From assembly GCA_003586115.2 (NCBI GenBank), contig QVOM02000101.1:26733460-26797459 (forward strand): a stretch of 64,000 nt of DNA, in the 5' to 3' direction. The DNA is from Salvator merianae. Taxonomy: Eukaryota; Chordata; Lepidosauria; Squamata; Teiidae. A program made the position numbers and the translations under genes. Within the stretch, counting starts at the first letter, position 1; every line of letters begins with the position of its first letter. Positions 23,730-35,453 of the stretch are shown here, one piece after another. The notes under the pieces are model-generated. The model ran no database searches. It had not been told where the DNA came from and saw nothing but the letters and a program-made list of their open reading frames with translations.

Positions 23730-23907
23730 GCCCTTTCTGCACTTGGCCTTATTGTGGATTATATCCTGGAATAGGGACCTGCCATCCACATGCTAGTGTA
23801 AACTATAAAAGGTCTTGCCCAGGGCCTACCATAGTCTGCACTAGCATGTAGATGGCAGGTCTCGATATGGCAGATATAATCTGGAGTAAGTCCAAGTGCA
23901 GAAAGGT
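23730..23907. mobile_element. Second copy of the 28-207 palindromic MITE
   Basis: It opens GCCCTTTCTGCACTTGGCC and closes CCAAGTGCAGAAAGG, with the same inner arms (ATGCTAGTG against CACTAGCAT). It aligns along its whole length with 28-207. Confidence 0.75.
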
Positions 23908-24116
23908 TCTATGTTCCAGACTATGGATCTCACTGTTCCAGACCCACTGGTCCCCAAAAATGCAAGGTAAGTGCAGAAAGGTCCAATGATTGCTTTATGA
24001 AGGCATTACAAGCAAAACTTCTGAGGGGCTCAGTGATGGTATAGACATGAGATCATTCATTCACCAGTCTGACCCTCTCTCATCTCATGAACATTCAGGT
24101 ACTCTGGAGAATTTCT

Positions 24117-24152
24117 CTCTCTCTCTCTTTCTTTCTCTTCTTTTTTTTTTTT
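24117..24152. repeat. CT-rich and poly-T tract
   Basis: TCTCTCTCTC, then TTTCTTTC, then a run of eleven T. Confidence 0.8.
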
Positions 24153-24559
24153 GCTACATGTGAAGCCAACCTTAATATTTCCCTGTCTTTTTTTTACAGG
24201 AAGTATGATTTGAGAATTTTTTTTACACTCAAACCATTTGACATTTCTTTTTAGTACTTCAGCCATATAAAGGAATTCGCATGATTTAAGAAAAACCCTC
24301 CCTGTTGCATGATAATTGGCACTATGGATTTGCTGGAGTAGAATCATTCCTAAAATCACCAATCCAGGGCATAATCTGTGATAGGCGGAACTTAGTGATA
24401 GATGCATCCAGAGTCAATCTACCCATCATCTATTCTTTCTTCCTTGCCAGTCTTTCCAACCACACAAATATCTAAGACAATGAAGTCTTGTTTCTCATTT
24501 GCAATGTTGCCAATCTTCAAACACAATACGTATCCCTGGGTGCTATTTCATATGTTTGA

Positions 24560-25165
24560 AGACACAGCCATTTTTACACTTAGCATGATAGAACAGACTA
24601 ATTAGCTTGTTCTATCATGGTAATTTGCCATGCACCACAGACACTGTCCCCACTGCTTGGCTGGAAACTTCTCCAAAAACCAGCTACCAGTATTCAGCCA
24701 GTACTACCGTGACTGGCAGGCCCATGCAGATGCAATCAGCTGATAGCACCTGTGCACACCTGCATGCTGTGTGGGCCTGCTGGTCTTTATGGCAGTGCCA
24801 GACGCATCCCAGACATTGACTTGGCAAAGAGGTGCAGGCCTGATTAGGCATCATGCAGCCCAGTCTGGGATCATGAGGCCTGATTGGGCCTGATTGCCCA
24901 ATTGCACAGGTGCAATTGGACAATCATAAATGCATGATGACTGTGTCATGCCATCCTGGACACTTCACTACCAGGTAGGTGTGAATGCACCCTACCAGGA
25001 GGTGACTATCACCTCCTGGTAAGGTTGTAGAGCACTAATTAGTAGTAGTGATCGAGAACAGATGTAGTCCATTCCCTACCACTTGGGCCTCCACAAGGTG
25101 CAGATGAACTTGACTAGCAAGCATTCTTGATGTTTGCTAGTAGCAAGTGCAAACAAGCGCAGGGC
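24560..25165. mobile_element. Foldback MITE-like region
   Basis: The left part holds TGATAGAACAGACTAATTAG followed by CTTGTTCTATCA, a hairpin. The right part holds CTACCAGGAGGTGA against TCACCTCCTGGTA. The outer words ATTTTTACACTTA and AAGTGCAAACAAG resemble terminal repeats of the other MITEs. Boundaries are uncertain. Confidence 0.4.
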
Positions 25166-25808
25166 TGCTTGCAGCAAACACCACAGACCAAGTAGATCCA
25201 TATAGGGGTGGTGATGCTTCTGCAGAGCAAGAACAATGTTAAGTCTATATTTCAAGAAAATCTGGTCATTTCCATGTGGCGCAGGCTAATCTGCTTCATG
25301 GTAGCCTGTGCTAGGTAGTTTAGCCCACTCAGGGTTGGTCTGGTCCTAGTGCAGCCTAAGGGCAGTTTGTGCTCTCAGCATCCCATGTCAACCTAGCCTT
25401 GGCTGGCAACTTCAAAGAGTAGGCCCAGTGTCCAGACTCTGAAGGGTGGAAACAAATGTTACCTGGCTTTACAGTTTCTAGGAGAGCCTGTTTTGGCACA
25501 TACCAACTTCTGGTACCACTTCCAGCTGTGTTGAGGACTACTTCAGAATCAGGATAGCAAGTACTTTTGGTGTCATATCTCATTCTGTAGCTTGGCCCAA
25601 TGCAGATAAAACATACTACACATGTCTTCAGCTGTCCCACACTAGCATGCAGACAGCAGGCTTCTGCATCCCTTCTTCTCTCAGAAATGGACCCTGACAG
25701 CAAAGAAGGTCTGGATTGAAGGGAGGAGCTGAGCATAATTTAGGAAGGGTCATAGCCTTTATAAAAAATTGCCTACATTCTATAATAACTCTTGTGCTTC
25801 GGAGACTG

Positions 25809-25810
<2 letters not shown>

Positions 25811-25841
<31 letters not shown>
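25811..25841. repeat. (GA)n microsatellite
   Basis: A nearly perfect run of GA dinucleotides after AAAAA. Confidence 0.95.
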
Positions 25842-25845
<4 letters not shown>

Positions 25846-27452
25846 CTTCTTTAACTAATGGATTCATAGTTAATCATGTAACAAAGTAGGAGAGAATCCC
25901 TTTCTATGCATCTATATTCCCAACAACCCGAGTAATAGAGCATTGCAGATAGAGTCAACGCTCTTAGAATTCAAACTCCAGCACTGCCAGATCCATTCTG
26001 GCCCAGATTACAGCAACTTGCGAATCACATGGAAATCTCTGCTTCATGATATGTGATGATGGTGTTACAGAATTCTTCCCTTCCCACCATCACCACTTAG
26101 TTATAGGGATTCACATCCATATGCTGCTTGGACTTTAAAGGCACATCAGTGCATAAAACCTTGATAAAATTGTGTACATTAATATAGGGAAATCAATATT
26201 GATGATGAATTCTCTCCACTTTTTTTGAAGGGTATTGAAGTTTGATAACTTTTGTTGAAATATTATTTTGTGAGTACATTGGCTACTTCCTTCTGAAAAG
26301 CTCTTCTATGTTTAACTTTTCATATCATAGAGGCTAGGTCTCCACTAACCTTAGAGAGTGCCTTGGAAAAAGGTCTAAGCCACCTATCTCTACATGTAAT
26401 GCCAAGAGATGACATATGTCACCCCATTTTTGAGCACCATCATCATCCAAGATACCTTTTTAGCACCTTCACTGCAGGCACTTCAGATCACTGCTTCTAG
26501 TAACAACTCCATACTCTGAAATGGAATTTTGGAGTGGCAATCATGTGTCTCCTCTAACTATCTCTGCAAAATCTCTTTCATGAAAACTGGCAAAGTGGAC
26601 GAGTGTCTGTCTACATGGGATCTTTATTCCAGGTCCATGACAAAGGGTTTGATAACCAAACTGCCACCTGATGGCCCCTGAGATCACAGTGGCTGTTTAG
26701 TTTTATGACAGTCTCCAGCTGTGACACTGCATAAACAATAAAGTGTTGCAGTTAGTAGCCATAATAATTACTGCTTTACATCATCGCTATATTAATTTTT
26801 ACTGTAGAATTCTATCCAATTATTATTCAAACAGGATGGGGGGAAGGTTATCTCCCCCACCATTTCCTGATGCACCTTGGACTTCTCATCAAGGAGTTTA
26901 TGCAAAATTATTTCCTGAGTAGCAATGATTACAGAATTATCTGCTTATGAAAAACAGAAACAAAGGATCCATCATCAACAATATTAAGAAATTATAGACT
27001 TCCTTTCCTTTACAGTCAGTACTTATCTCATTTCCATGGGGAAACTGGAATAATGCAATCAGCTTCTACTCAGGCACTAAGGTGTTACTCAGCATCAGTG
27101 TGTGCAGCACAATCCCAAACTGCAAACAATTGGCTTTATTTTATTTTTTTATGAACACTTTATTCCCTTGCCTTTGACATTTACCTTCTATTCAGCAAAT
27201 GCTATAGGCATATTTTCAAATACTGCAGCCATTTGTGATGCATGATGTCGTACTAAATGTGCACCAAATTTATTCTGCTCAATCTGCTAGGCAATTGAGT
27301 AGACATTGGTAAAACATACCCAAATTGTATTTTCATGCAAAACATAAACTAAACCCTAACTATACACAAAATGAATAGTTGAAATTGCCTGAGTTTTGGG
27401 TAAAGGAGAAGACAGACATGGTTTATCAAAATATAGCTAGTACATTTGTCAG
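25842..27452. other. Unassigned AT-rich sequence
   Basis: No element or gene is supported. Confidence 0.4.
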
Positions 27453-27460
27453 GACAAGAA

Positions 27461-27480
27461 TAGGGATGTGCACTAAAAAA

Positions 27481-27523
<43 letters not shown>

Positions 27524-27862
27524 AAAATCAATTCATTTTTGAATCAAAAATCTGAATTTTCAATTCATCAGCAAATTCCATTATTGAAAAATGCATTTTC
27601 GCATTCATTTTCTCATTTTTCACATTCATTTTCCCATGGAAAATGCCATTGAAAATGGCATTTTCATTGTTTAAACATACCGGAAAAAGTGTGAAAATGT
27701 GAATATTCAAATAATTTCATTTTTGCAAAAGAATAGGCTTTTTCGTTTTCAATCGAAAACCCGTAAGTGTGAAAAAAAGTAATTTTTGTTTCGATGCAAA
27801 AATTTACAAAAATGAATCTTCAAATGAATTTTTGAATATAAATCAAAATTTGCACATCGCTA
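27461..27862. mobile_element. hAT-type short element D with 8-bp TSD GACAAGAA
   Basis: It begins TAGGGATGTGCACTAA and ends TTTGCACATCGCTA. Flanks 27453-27460 and 27863-27870 are both GACAAGAA. At 402 bp it is the shortest member. An AAAT microsatellite (27475-27525) is lodged in the left end. The interior is full of AT-rich palindromes such as CATTTTC/GAAAATG pairs. Confidence 0.85.
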
Positions 27863-28433
27863 GACAAGAACTCTGCCACCTAATATACTCTGTCTGAAAC
27901 TCCACCTCCTCACTGTAATTGATTCATCAGCATACTCTGTCAACCACTGGGACCTGTTTCTGTGTTCCTACTCAGAAAGGTAACTGGCAAGCTTAAAATG
28001 AATGCAGAAGTGTGTTTCTGCACAACTGTACAAATGCAACCATGCAAAAGCAGAACTGAATGGTTTGTTCAACCCAGACCCGTGGGCAGTGACTCTGCAG
28101 CACTACTGGCTGCTGGCTGGCTGAAAGGAACTTATTCCTTTGAGCAGTCACCTTGTGCTTTATTATTCCCCCCCCCCCCCGCTTTCTTAAGCAGTCTGCA
28201 GAACTGCAAGAGGCACCTCAACTGTTTACATGTTGGCCATCTTCTTACAGATTGCTTGAAGGGCTGGCATGCCCACAATACCATAAATGATTGGTTCACT
28301 TCACAAGGGGGGAGGGGGGATGGAGTCAATCGTCTGTTTCCCTCGAAAAATCTACAATATGTGTCAAAGCTATTGCTCCTTCTGTTCTGCCTTCCAACCA
28401 GCAGAATTTGGGGATTCCTGCCAACCAACTGAC

Positions 28434-29231
28434 TGCTCTGACAGTACTGCTTTTAAATGCCAGATCAGTCCTAAAGAAAACATCTATCATCCATGATCTG
28501 ATTCTGGATGAAGGGGCAGATCTGGCATGCATTACTGAGACCTGGATGGATGAGATGGGTGGGCCTGGTCTAACCCAGCCCTGCCCCCTGGCTACTCAAT
28601 GCAGCACTGTTCCAGACCAGTTGGACAGGGAGGCAGTGTTGCTGTGGTCCATAAGACTTCTATTCCACTTACTGGGCGGTCAGTCCAATCTTTATCTGGA
28701 TGTGAGGGACTGTTTCTGCTATTGGGACAGAGAGACAGAATAGGGATTCGGCTTGTGTACCATCCACCCTGCTGCCCTGCAGCCTCCTTATCTGAGCTGG
28801 CTGAGGTGGTCTTGGATGAGGTGTTGGAGGCTCCTGGCACAGTTGTGTCAGGGGATTTCAACATACATGCTGAGACGTACCTCAGTGGGCCAGCTCAGCT
28901 CTTCATGGCCTCCATGACAACCATTGGACTGTCTCAATATGTTACTGGTCCAACACATGCAATAGGAGAAACCCTTGATTTGGTCTTTGCCACAGAGCGG
29001 AATGGTGAAACTCCACTGGTAGGAGGGCTAACAATAAGCCCATTGTCATGGACAGATTACTCCCTGGTGAGGTTTGGCCTTACAGTGGCACCTTCCCTCT
29101 GCAGGGGTGGAGGACCCATTCAGATGGTCCATGCCCGGAGATTTATGGAATCTCATAGATTCCTGAATGCTTTGGGGGATTTCCCAGTTGGCATGGATGG
29201 CACTCCTTCTGAGGCTCTGGTCTCAATGTAG
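28434..29231 (+). pseudogene. L2 endonuclease (APE-type) remnant
   Basis: It reads VLLLNARSVLKKTSIIHDLI followed by LACITETWMDE (the catalytic Glu motif ITETW) in one frame. After a frameshift near 28600-28740 it reads LVYHPPCCP, VVSGDFNIH (the GDFN motif) and LDLVFATE. The SDH-like motif is replaced by TDYSLVR. This is the usual order of the APE-type nuclease of CR1/L2 LINEs. Frame changes and the stop at 28741 show that it is dead. Confidence 0.82.
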
Positions 29232-29559
29232 AATCATGAGGTGAGCAGAGCCACTGACTTGATCACACCCAAGCACCCTCAATCCTGCTGTGGACCCCGT
29301 AAAGCACCCTGGTATTCCACGGAATTACAGGTGATGAAGCAAGCGGGCCAACGGCTAGAGTGCAGGTGGTGTAAATCCCACTGTGAATCTGACTGAATAC
29401 GTGTTAGACCACATTATTGTGCCTACCATGTGGGGTGGTGGTGGTGGCGAAAAGGGCTTACTTTGCCACCACCATTGCATCCTCCAGTAGCTTTTTAGAG
29501 TGGCAATTAGGCTCTTGAGACCTAGCCCAAGAAGGCAAGGACAGTTACCATATAACATC

Positions 29560-31167
29560 TGCTGTGACACATTTGCTAGGCACTTGGAGGATAAAGTCGC
29601 TCAGATTCGTAGGGGACTTGATACCACAATTCAGAATAGTCCAAAGAAAACGTCCAGAAAACTGTCTGGTCCTGTTATTTTGGATCAATTTCAATTATTG
29701 AGACCTGAGGATGTGGACAAGCTGCTTGCTGGGCTTCGGGTGACCACATGCTCTCTAGACCCTTGCCCATCTTGGTTGATAAAAGCCAGCCAACAGGGTA
29801 TGACTGGGTGGGTTCTGGGAGTGGTGAATGCCTCCTTGAAGGATGGGGTTGAGCCAATGGTTCTGAAAGAGGCAGTGGTACACCACCACCACCACCCGAA
29901 GGGGCCATCTCTGGACCCTGAGGTTTTAAACAACTACCGCCCAGTGGCAAACATATCCTTCTTGGGAAAAGCTCTGGAGAGATTTGTCACTACCCAATTG
30001 TGAGCATGCTTGGAGGAAGCTGATTATCTGGATCCATTTCAATCTGGCTTCAGACCTGGTCATGGCACTGAAACTGCTTTGGTCGCCCTGATCGATTATC
30101 TTCTCTGGGAGAAAGACCAAGGAAATGTTATTCTGTTAGTTCTCCTGGACCTTTCATCTGCTTTTGATACCATTGATCATGGTATCCTCCTGGAAAGGCA
30201 ACAGGGACTGGAAGTTGGAGGCACCACTTTGCAGTGGTACTGCTTCTATCTCCAAGGCTGATACCAGAGAGTAGCAGTGGGGGATATCTGTTCAAGGCCC
30301 TGGGAGCTCATCTGTGGGGTTCCTCAGGAATTGATCTTATCCCCCATGCTATTTAACATCTATATGAAGCTGCTGGGAGAGGTCATCAGGAGATTTGGAG
30401 TAAGGTGTTATCAATATGCAGATGACACCCAGCCCTATCTCTCCATGTCACCAGGTTCACGAGAGGCAGTTGAAGTGCTTGACAGGTGCCTGGGGGCAGT
30501 AATGGACTGGATGAGGGCTAATAAATTGAAATTAAATCCAGACAAGACAGAGGTGCTGTGTGTTAAAGGCTTTCTTGCCCAAGAAGAAAGGAGGCACTCT
30601 GTTTTTGATGGGGTTTCTCTGCCCTGGAAGGACAAGATGTGTAATCTGGGAGTGCTCTTGGACTCTGTGTTGACACGTGAGGGTCAGGTAGAAGTGGTGG
30701 CCAAGAGTGCCTACCAACAGCTTTGGCTGGTTCGCCAACTTCAGCCCTTTCTGGACAGGAACAGTCTGGCCACAGTAATCCATGCTCTGGTAATTTCCAG
30801 GTTGGACTGCTGTAATGCACTCTACATGGGGCTGCCTTTGAAGATGGTTTGGAAGTTGCAGCTGGTGCAGAATGCAGCAGCTAGACTGCTGACTGGCACT
30901 GCTGGTCAGTTGCACATCACACCAGTCTTGAAAGAACTGCACTGGCTGCCTATCCGCTACCAAGCCCTATTCAAGGCACTAACATTAACATTTAAGGCCC
31001 AAAATGATTTGGGGCCCAAATGTCTACAGGAACACCTCCTCCAATACAGACCTGCCTGCACCTTAAGATCTGGCACTGAGGACCTCTTGTCTGTGCCACC
31101 CCCTTCAGTGGTTAGGGGGATCGGGACATGTGAGAGGGCCTTCTCAGTCATTGCTCCCAGATTGTAG
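29560..31167 (+). pseudogene. L2 reverse transcriptase and C-terminus
   Basis: 29500-30003 carries SLDPCPSWLIK and LNNYRPVANISFLGKALE. 30010-30261 carries FQSGFRPGHGTETALVALID and LLDLSSAFDTIDHGILL. 30277-31167 carries GVPQELILSPMLFNIYM, RCYQYADDTQPYLS (catalytic YADD), MRANKLKLNPDKTEVL, then SRLDCCNALYMGLP, LQLVQNAAARLLTG and the C-terminal VPPPSVVRGIGTCERAFSVI. Stops at 30001 and 30259 split the frame. The last 890 bp stay open, so decay is moderate. Confidence 0.88.
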
Positions 31168-31431
31168 AATGATCTACCCTCTGAGTTACGTCATGCACCT
31201 TTGTTGCTTGTCTTTTGAAGGCAACTAAATACGTACCTCTATATCCTGACCTTTGGCTAAGGGAAATTATTATTATTATTTTCCCCTGCTGGTACTGTCA
31301 TAGACCATTTTTATTGTTTTTAATCTGTTTTTATATTGGTTTAGTTTGTATTTTTTTTACATGTGCTGTGATCCGCCCTGGGGCCTTTGGGTGTAGGGTG
31401 GGATAGAAATCAAAATAAATAAATAATAAAT

Positions 31432-32529
31432 ATAGGCACACCTAAAAACCCAGTTCCCCCAAATATGCATATATTTTAAGAAGTAATACACTTGGAATCC
31501 TAGAAAAAACACTATGCAAAAAGCACTGATTAAGATGAAAACAATGCACATTTGACATACAAACACACATTTTGGAATGATTTCACTGTAGCTAAACCTA
31601 GCACAATGCACAGTAAAACTTCTGTGAAGTTATCTCCTTAAAGTTTGTTGTCAAATCTGCATGTAAATGGAATTTGCAGAACATAGTGGCCAAGCAATTA
31701 AAAATATGTTTATGGATAGAAGACTACTCTGCCCCCCCCCCCAAACACAGACTTTTATATTAATTGTTTAATTATCATGAACATTATTGCAATTTATACA
31801 AAAGTAATATATTTTGTAGGTGAAAGTGCATTGGCAATGAAACAGATGTTTGGAGCATCAGAATGGGAACAAAAATCCCCAAACCAAGCCATGACTACAG
31901 ATTATTCCTCTGAGCTGGCATTAAACACCAGCTATTGCTACAGCTATGCGAATGCTAGAGAAAATTTACTAAGTGATAGCATTTACAGAATGGTAATAGG
32001 AAGTCAGAAAAGATGAGAAATTGAAAAGAAAAGCTAGACCACAAAAAAGTAGTTAATGTGAAGCTGAATAGACAAGAGACAGAATGGGCCTTTTTGTCAT
32101 TGCTGTTTGATGCTGAAAATCTTTTCCTCTGCTTGTAGCCAAGAAGCTAAAGACCATGCCTAGGCCATATATCCTAGAGTTGATTTAAATATGATAGCAT
32201 CCACATATAAGCTGTGAGAAAGCACTTGTTAGTGTAAGTGTCCCATGTGGATGATGTAAGATTTAAAAGGATGTCTGCGCATATGCCAGACCATATGCAT
32301 TCTGCATTTGCAAGCCAGTGATGTTAAATACAAATGATGGGCTATGGAGCATTTTAACTATGTCAGCTGTGTGGCAAGCCTACCTCTCTGAGTGCTCCCG
32401 GCTGGCTGTCTTCTTGATTTTAGTCTGTTTAAATAGCCTTTTATGTAAAGGAAAACATTTAAATTGTTTGGGAGGATAAAGGGCTTTGAAATTGGTACAC
32501 TTGGCATTTGTTAATCTTATCTATCTATG
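31432..32529. other. Unassigned sequence
   Basis: A C10 tract lies at 31731-31741. No gene or bounded element is seen. Confidence 0.4.
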
Positions 32530-33640
32530 TCTATGCCTATGTCTATTTATTTATTTCCATTTTTATCCCACCCTATATCAGAAGGTATCAGGGCACATTA
32601 AAGCAAAAACAGAATTTAAAATGAGCACACTAAAAACAGTAGCAACACTTGAAAGCAAGGAGGGGAAGCTGTTTACTCAACTAAAGTCTAGGGTGAATAG
32701 GTGTATCTTCAGTCTCCTAAAAGTATACAGTGAATTTGCCTTTTTCATCCTATGGGTGAGACTATAGGTGGGCTGCCACCTCCATTTGAGCTTCAAACAT
32801 CAAAGCAGAGTCCAAGAACACACTCTGATTTTGTACCTGTCCCTTCCAGGGCAGTACAACCCACTGAGTACAGGATGTCACCCTACTTCATGGACTTCAT
32901 GGACTTGAAACTCTGTGGTACACAGCACCTCTGTCATGTCTGGAATCAGTCTCAATTTATTGGCCTCCATCCATCCCATTACTGTCTTCTGTCAAACAGT
33001 TTAGCCTGATTCAGATGGCACGGAGAGACAGAGTCTGGTGTCATCTGCATATTGATGACAACTCACCCTAAATCTCCTGATGACCTCTCCAAGTAGCTTT
33101 ATGTTAAAGAGCATGGGAGAGAGGATCAATCTCTGAGGAACCCCATAGGTGCATTCCCAGGATGTCAAACAAAAATATCTTATAAACATTCACTGGCCTT
33201 GGCCTTGGAGATAGGAGATAGGAGTTAGGAGCAGAACCATTGCATCACAGTGCCTCCAAATCCCAAACTCTGCAGTCTTTCCAAAAGAATGCCATGGTCA
33301 ATGCTATCAAAAGTCATGTGAGATATAGAACCAACAGAGTTGCACTCTGTTTAAATTTTACCCAGAGAAGGTCAATAACCAGGGTGACCAAGGCAGTTTC
33401 AGTGTCATAACTGGGCTTGAAATCAGATTGAAATGTATAAGTTAATCTGCACTTTCCATGCATGCCTGCAGTTGAGCAGTCACAACTCTCACCAATACAG
33501 TGTCCAAAAAAAGTGGATGGTAGGATGACCTCTTCAGGGGGAGAGTGATCACTGCCTCTTTAAGAGCCAATGGAACTATTCCACCTCTCAAGGAGTAATT
33601 CACTATTTTCTGGATCCTAGTCAGTCCCCCAACTCTTCTG
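32530..33640 (-). pseudogene. L2 LINE fragment, minus strand, internally deleted
   Basis: The low end reads TTTTTATCCCACCCTATATC on the plus strand, the reverse complement of an L2 3' UTR. At 33001-33189 the minus sense encodes GVPQRLILSPMLFN and VIRRFRVSCHQYADDTRL (catalytic YADD). 33280-33440 keeps nucleotide similarity to the DLSSAFD block. The region between UTR and RT is shorter than in the 28-31 kb copy, so part has been deleted. Confidence 0.75.
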
Positions 33641-34159
33641 GTTGGAAGGCAGATATCACAATCACCACCTTAGGCCCCAAGGTCAGGAAACAGGCTGAAA
33701 ATTGAGTAATTCTTCACTTTATTGAAATAACAGAATACAGGGCATAGTTTCAAGCATGCAGGCATATAAACATTCTAAGCCTTTATCTTTTCCCATGCCT
33801 CCTTACTTGAGTACCCAGTAGTCGCAACATCCAAATTCTCTGGTCTTGGATATCTGCATTAAAGTTAACTATCATCAAGATGGAACACTGAGTCAGTGGC
33901 AAAAGCAAACAGGCATGGCTGGGACCTAAGAAGAGACAAATATGGCTGCACAGTGGCCAAAGTGCTGACATTACTCTCCCACATCCTGGTCTTCCCTTAT
34001 CTGAACTAAGGAAGCAGCAAAAGCAGTGGCATGGCTTGTCTGGATACCTAGAATGAAAAGCACATAACAAACACTTGACATTGGCATATTTAGCATTGAC
34101 TCAGGGACACTCAGAAACAGGGTAATCAAACCAATTGACAATATTGAAATTTACCTCAG
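33641..34159. other. Unassigned sequence flanking gypsy remnant
   Basis: In the sense direction of the gypsy remnant this is where a 3' LTR would lie. I could not define TG...CA ends or a second copy, so no LTR is called. Confidence 0.35.
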
Positions 34160-35430
34160 GAAAGACAGGAATCAAAGATTTGAGAAATCTCAAAATGCTC
34201 ATGTTTTTCTATTATGCTGGGAGGAGGAGGTGGCTCAGACTCCCAGAAGAGGGAGGGAGAAGGCTCCTAGTGAAAGAGACTCTGCTGAAATACAAGCAGA
34301 AATACAGGTGGAAAGTAATGCCACTGATGTTAGCAATGACCTTAAAGGTGTCAATTTCTTGGATGGACATGGTGTGTGTGTGTCAAGAGATACACCATAT
34401 CACCTACCTCAACACCAGGAGATAAAGTTTTGTCAGCTGCAGCTTTATGTGCCTGTTTGGCCAATTCCAAAGCAACCTGCAGCTCAAACAAGGCTGATTC
34501 AGAGAAGCTACCCCATTCAGAGACAGCAGTAGAGCTCTGGAGAGCAGGGTAATGGAGATAAGACATTCAAATCAGTTCCATAGATAGCTTTAAAGGGAGA
34601 AACCTGCAAGGAGGAATGTACAGAGATATAAGCAAATTCAGCTAGTGGCAAATAAGAAGACCAATCACTTCATTAAAATTGGTAAAGCATTAAATATATT
34701 GTTCCAAAGTCTGATTCACCTGTTTGGTTGCTTCATCAGTCTCAGGGTAATATGCAGTTGAAAAAGAGTTCAGTGTTCAACAAAGCAGTAAAAGCTTTCC
34801 AAAACCTGGCAGTCTTTTGAGTCCCTCTGTTAGAGATAATATCCTTGTACAGTTTAAAAATGTGTTTCATGAATAGCTTCACCAGGACTGAAATGGAGGA
34901 AATGTTTTTCAAAAGAACAAAATGTACCACTTTGGAGAAATGATTCACAATAGTCCAAATTAGAGAATACTCAGAAGAAAGGGGGAGTTTGACTACAAAA
35001 TGTAAACTTATTTGTCCCCAGGGACGGATAGGAGCAGGAAGTGGCTAAAGTAACCATTCTGGCTTGATGGGTTGAATTTTGCAGTGCTACAAATAGGGCA
35101 TGGATGTAAGTATTGCTCAACCTCTCTGCGTATATCTGGCCACAAGTACAATTGTTTAATGGCAAGAAGCATTTTTAAAAATCCAAAACATCCTGCTGTG
35201 GGATTGTCATGATGGTAGCTACAATATTTTAGGTCTCAAAACCAGAGAAATGTATATCTTACCTAGGATGGTGGGAAGGGAGTGACAGTTGTCCAATCTA
35301 GATGCATTGATGTGATACCATTCATCTGATGTTAAGGCAAATTGAATCTCAGCATGTAAAGATTAGTGACATCTAGTGCTGTAGCAGTTAAGCATTGAGA
35401 TAAAGATTTTTCTTGTACTTCAAATGGAAT
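34160..35430 (-). pseudogene. Ty3/gypsy retrotransposon integrase remnant
   Basis: In the minus sense, about 35215-34990 encodes the HHCC zinc-binding domain: YHHDNPTAGCFGF, then LWPDIRREVEQYLHPCPIC. 34948-34742 encodes HFSKVVHFVLLKN, LFMKHIFKLYKDIISNRG and FWKAFTALLNTEL, the catalytic core with the second Asp lying in the SNRG position. 34566-34351 carries the C-terminal GVEVGDMVYL. Frames are broken between blocks, and the RT and Gag parts are not seen. Vertebrate gypsy elements of the Mag or sushi type have this layout; the exact clade is not determined. Confidence 0.75.
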
Positions 35431-35453
35431 AACTTTGAGGTATATATCTATAT

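Larger units (their letters stand above)
28060..31431 (+). mobile_element. L2-clade LINE, long but broken, plus strand
   Basis: About 3.4 kb contains L2 endonuclease, reverse transcriptase, C-terminus and 3' UTR in order. The 3' end reads GTGATCCGCCCTGGGGCC and then an AAAT-type tail at about 31415-31431, as is usual for L2. A 5' boundary is not visible; a C10 tract interrupts at 28171. Coding details are in the two pseudogene entries inside it. Confidence 0.85.

Noticed and set aside
27349..27531. 60-codon frame with YLFI repeats
   Set aside because: Translation of the AAAT run in element D.
33641..34159. Possible gypsy 3' LTR
   Set aside because: No TG...CA boundaries, second copy or polypurine tract could be defined by eye.
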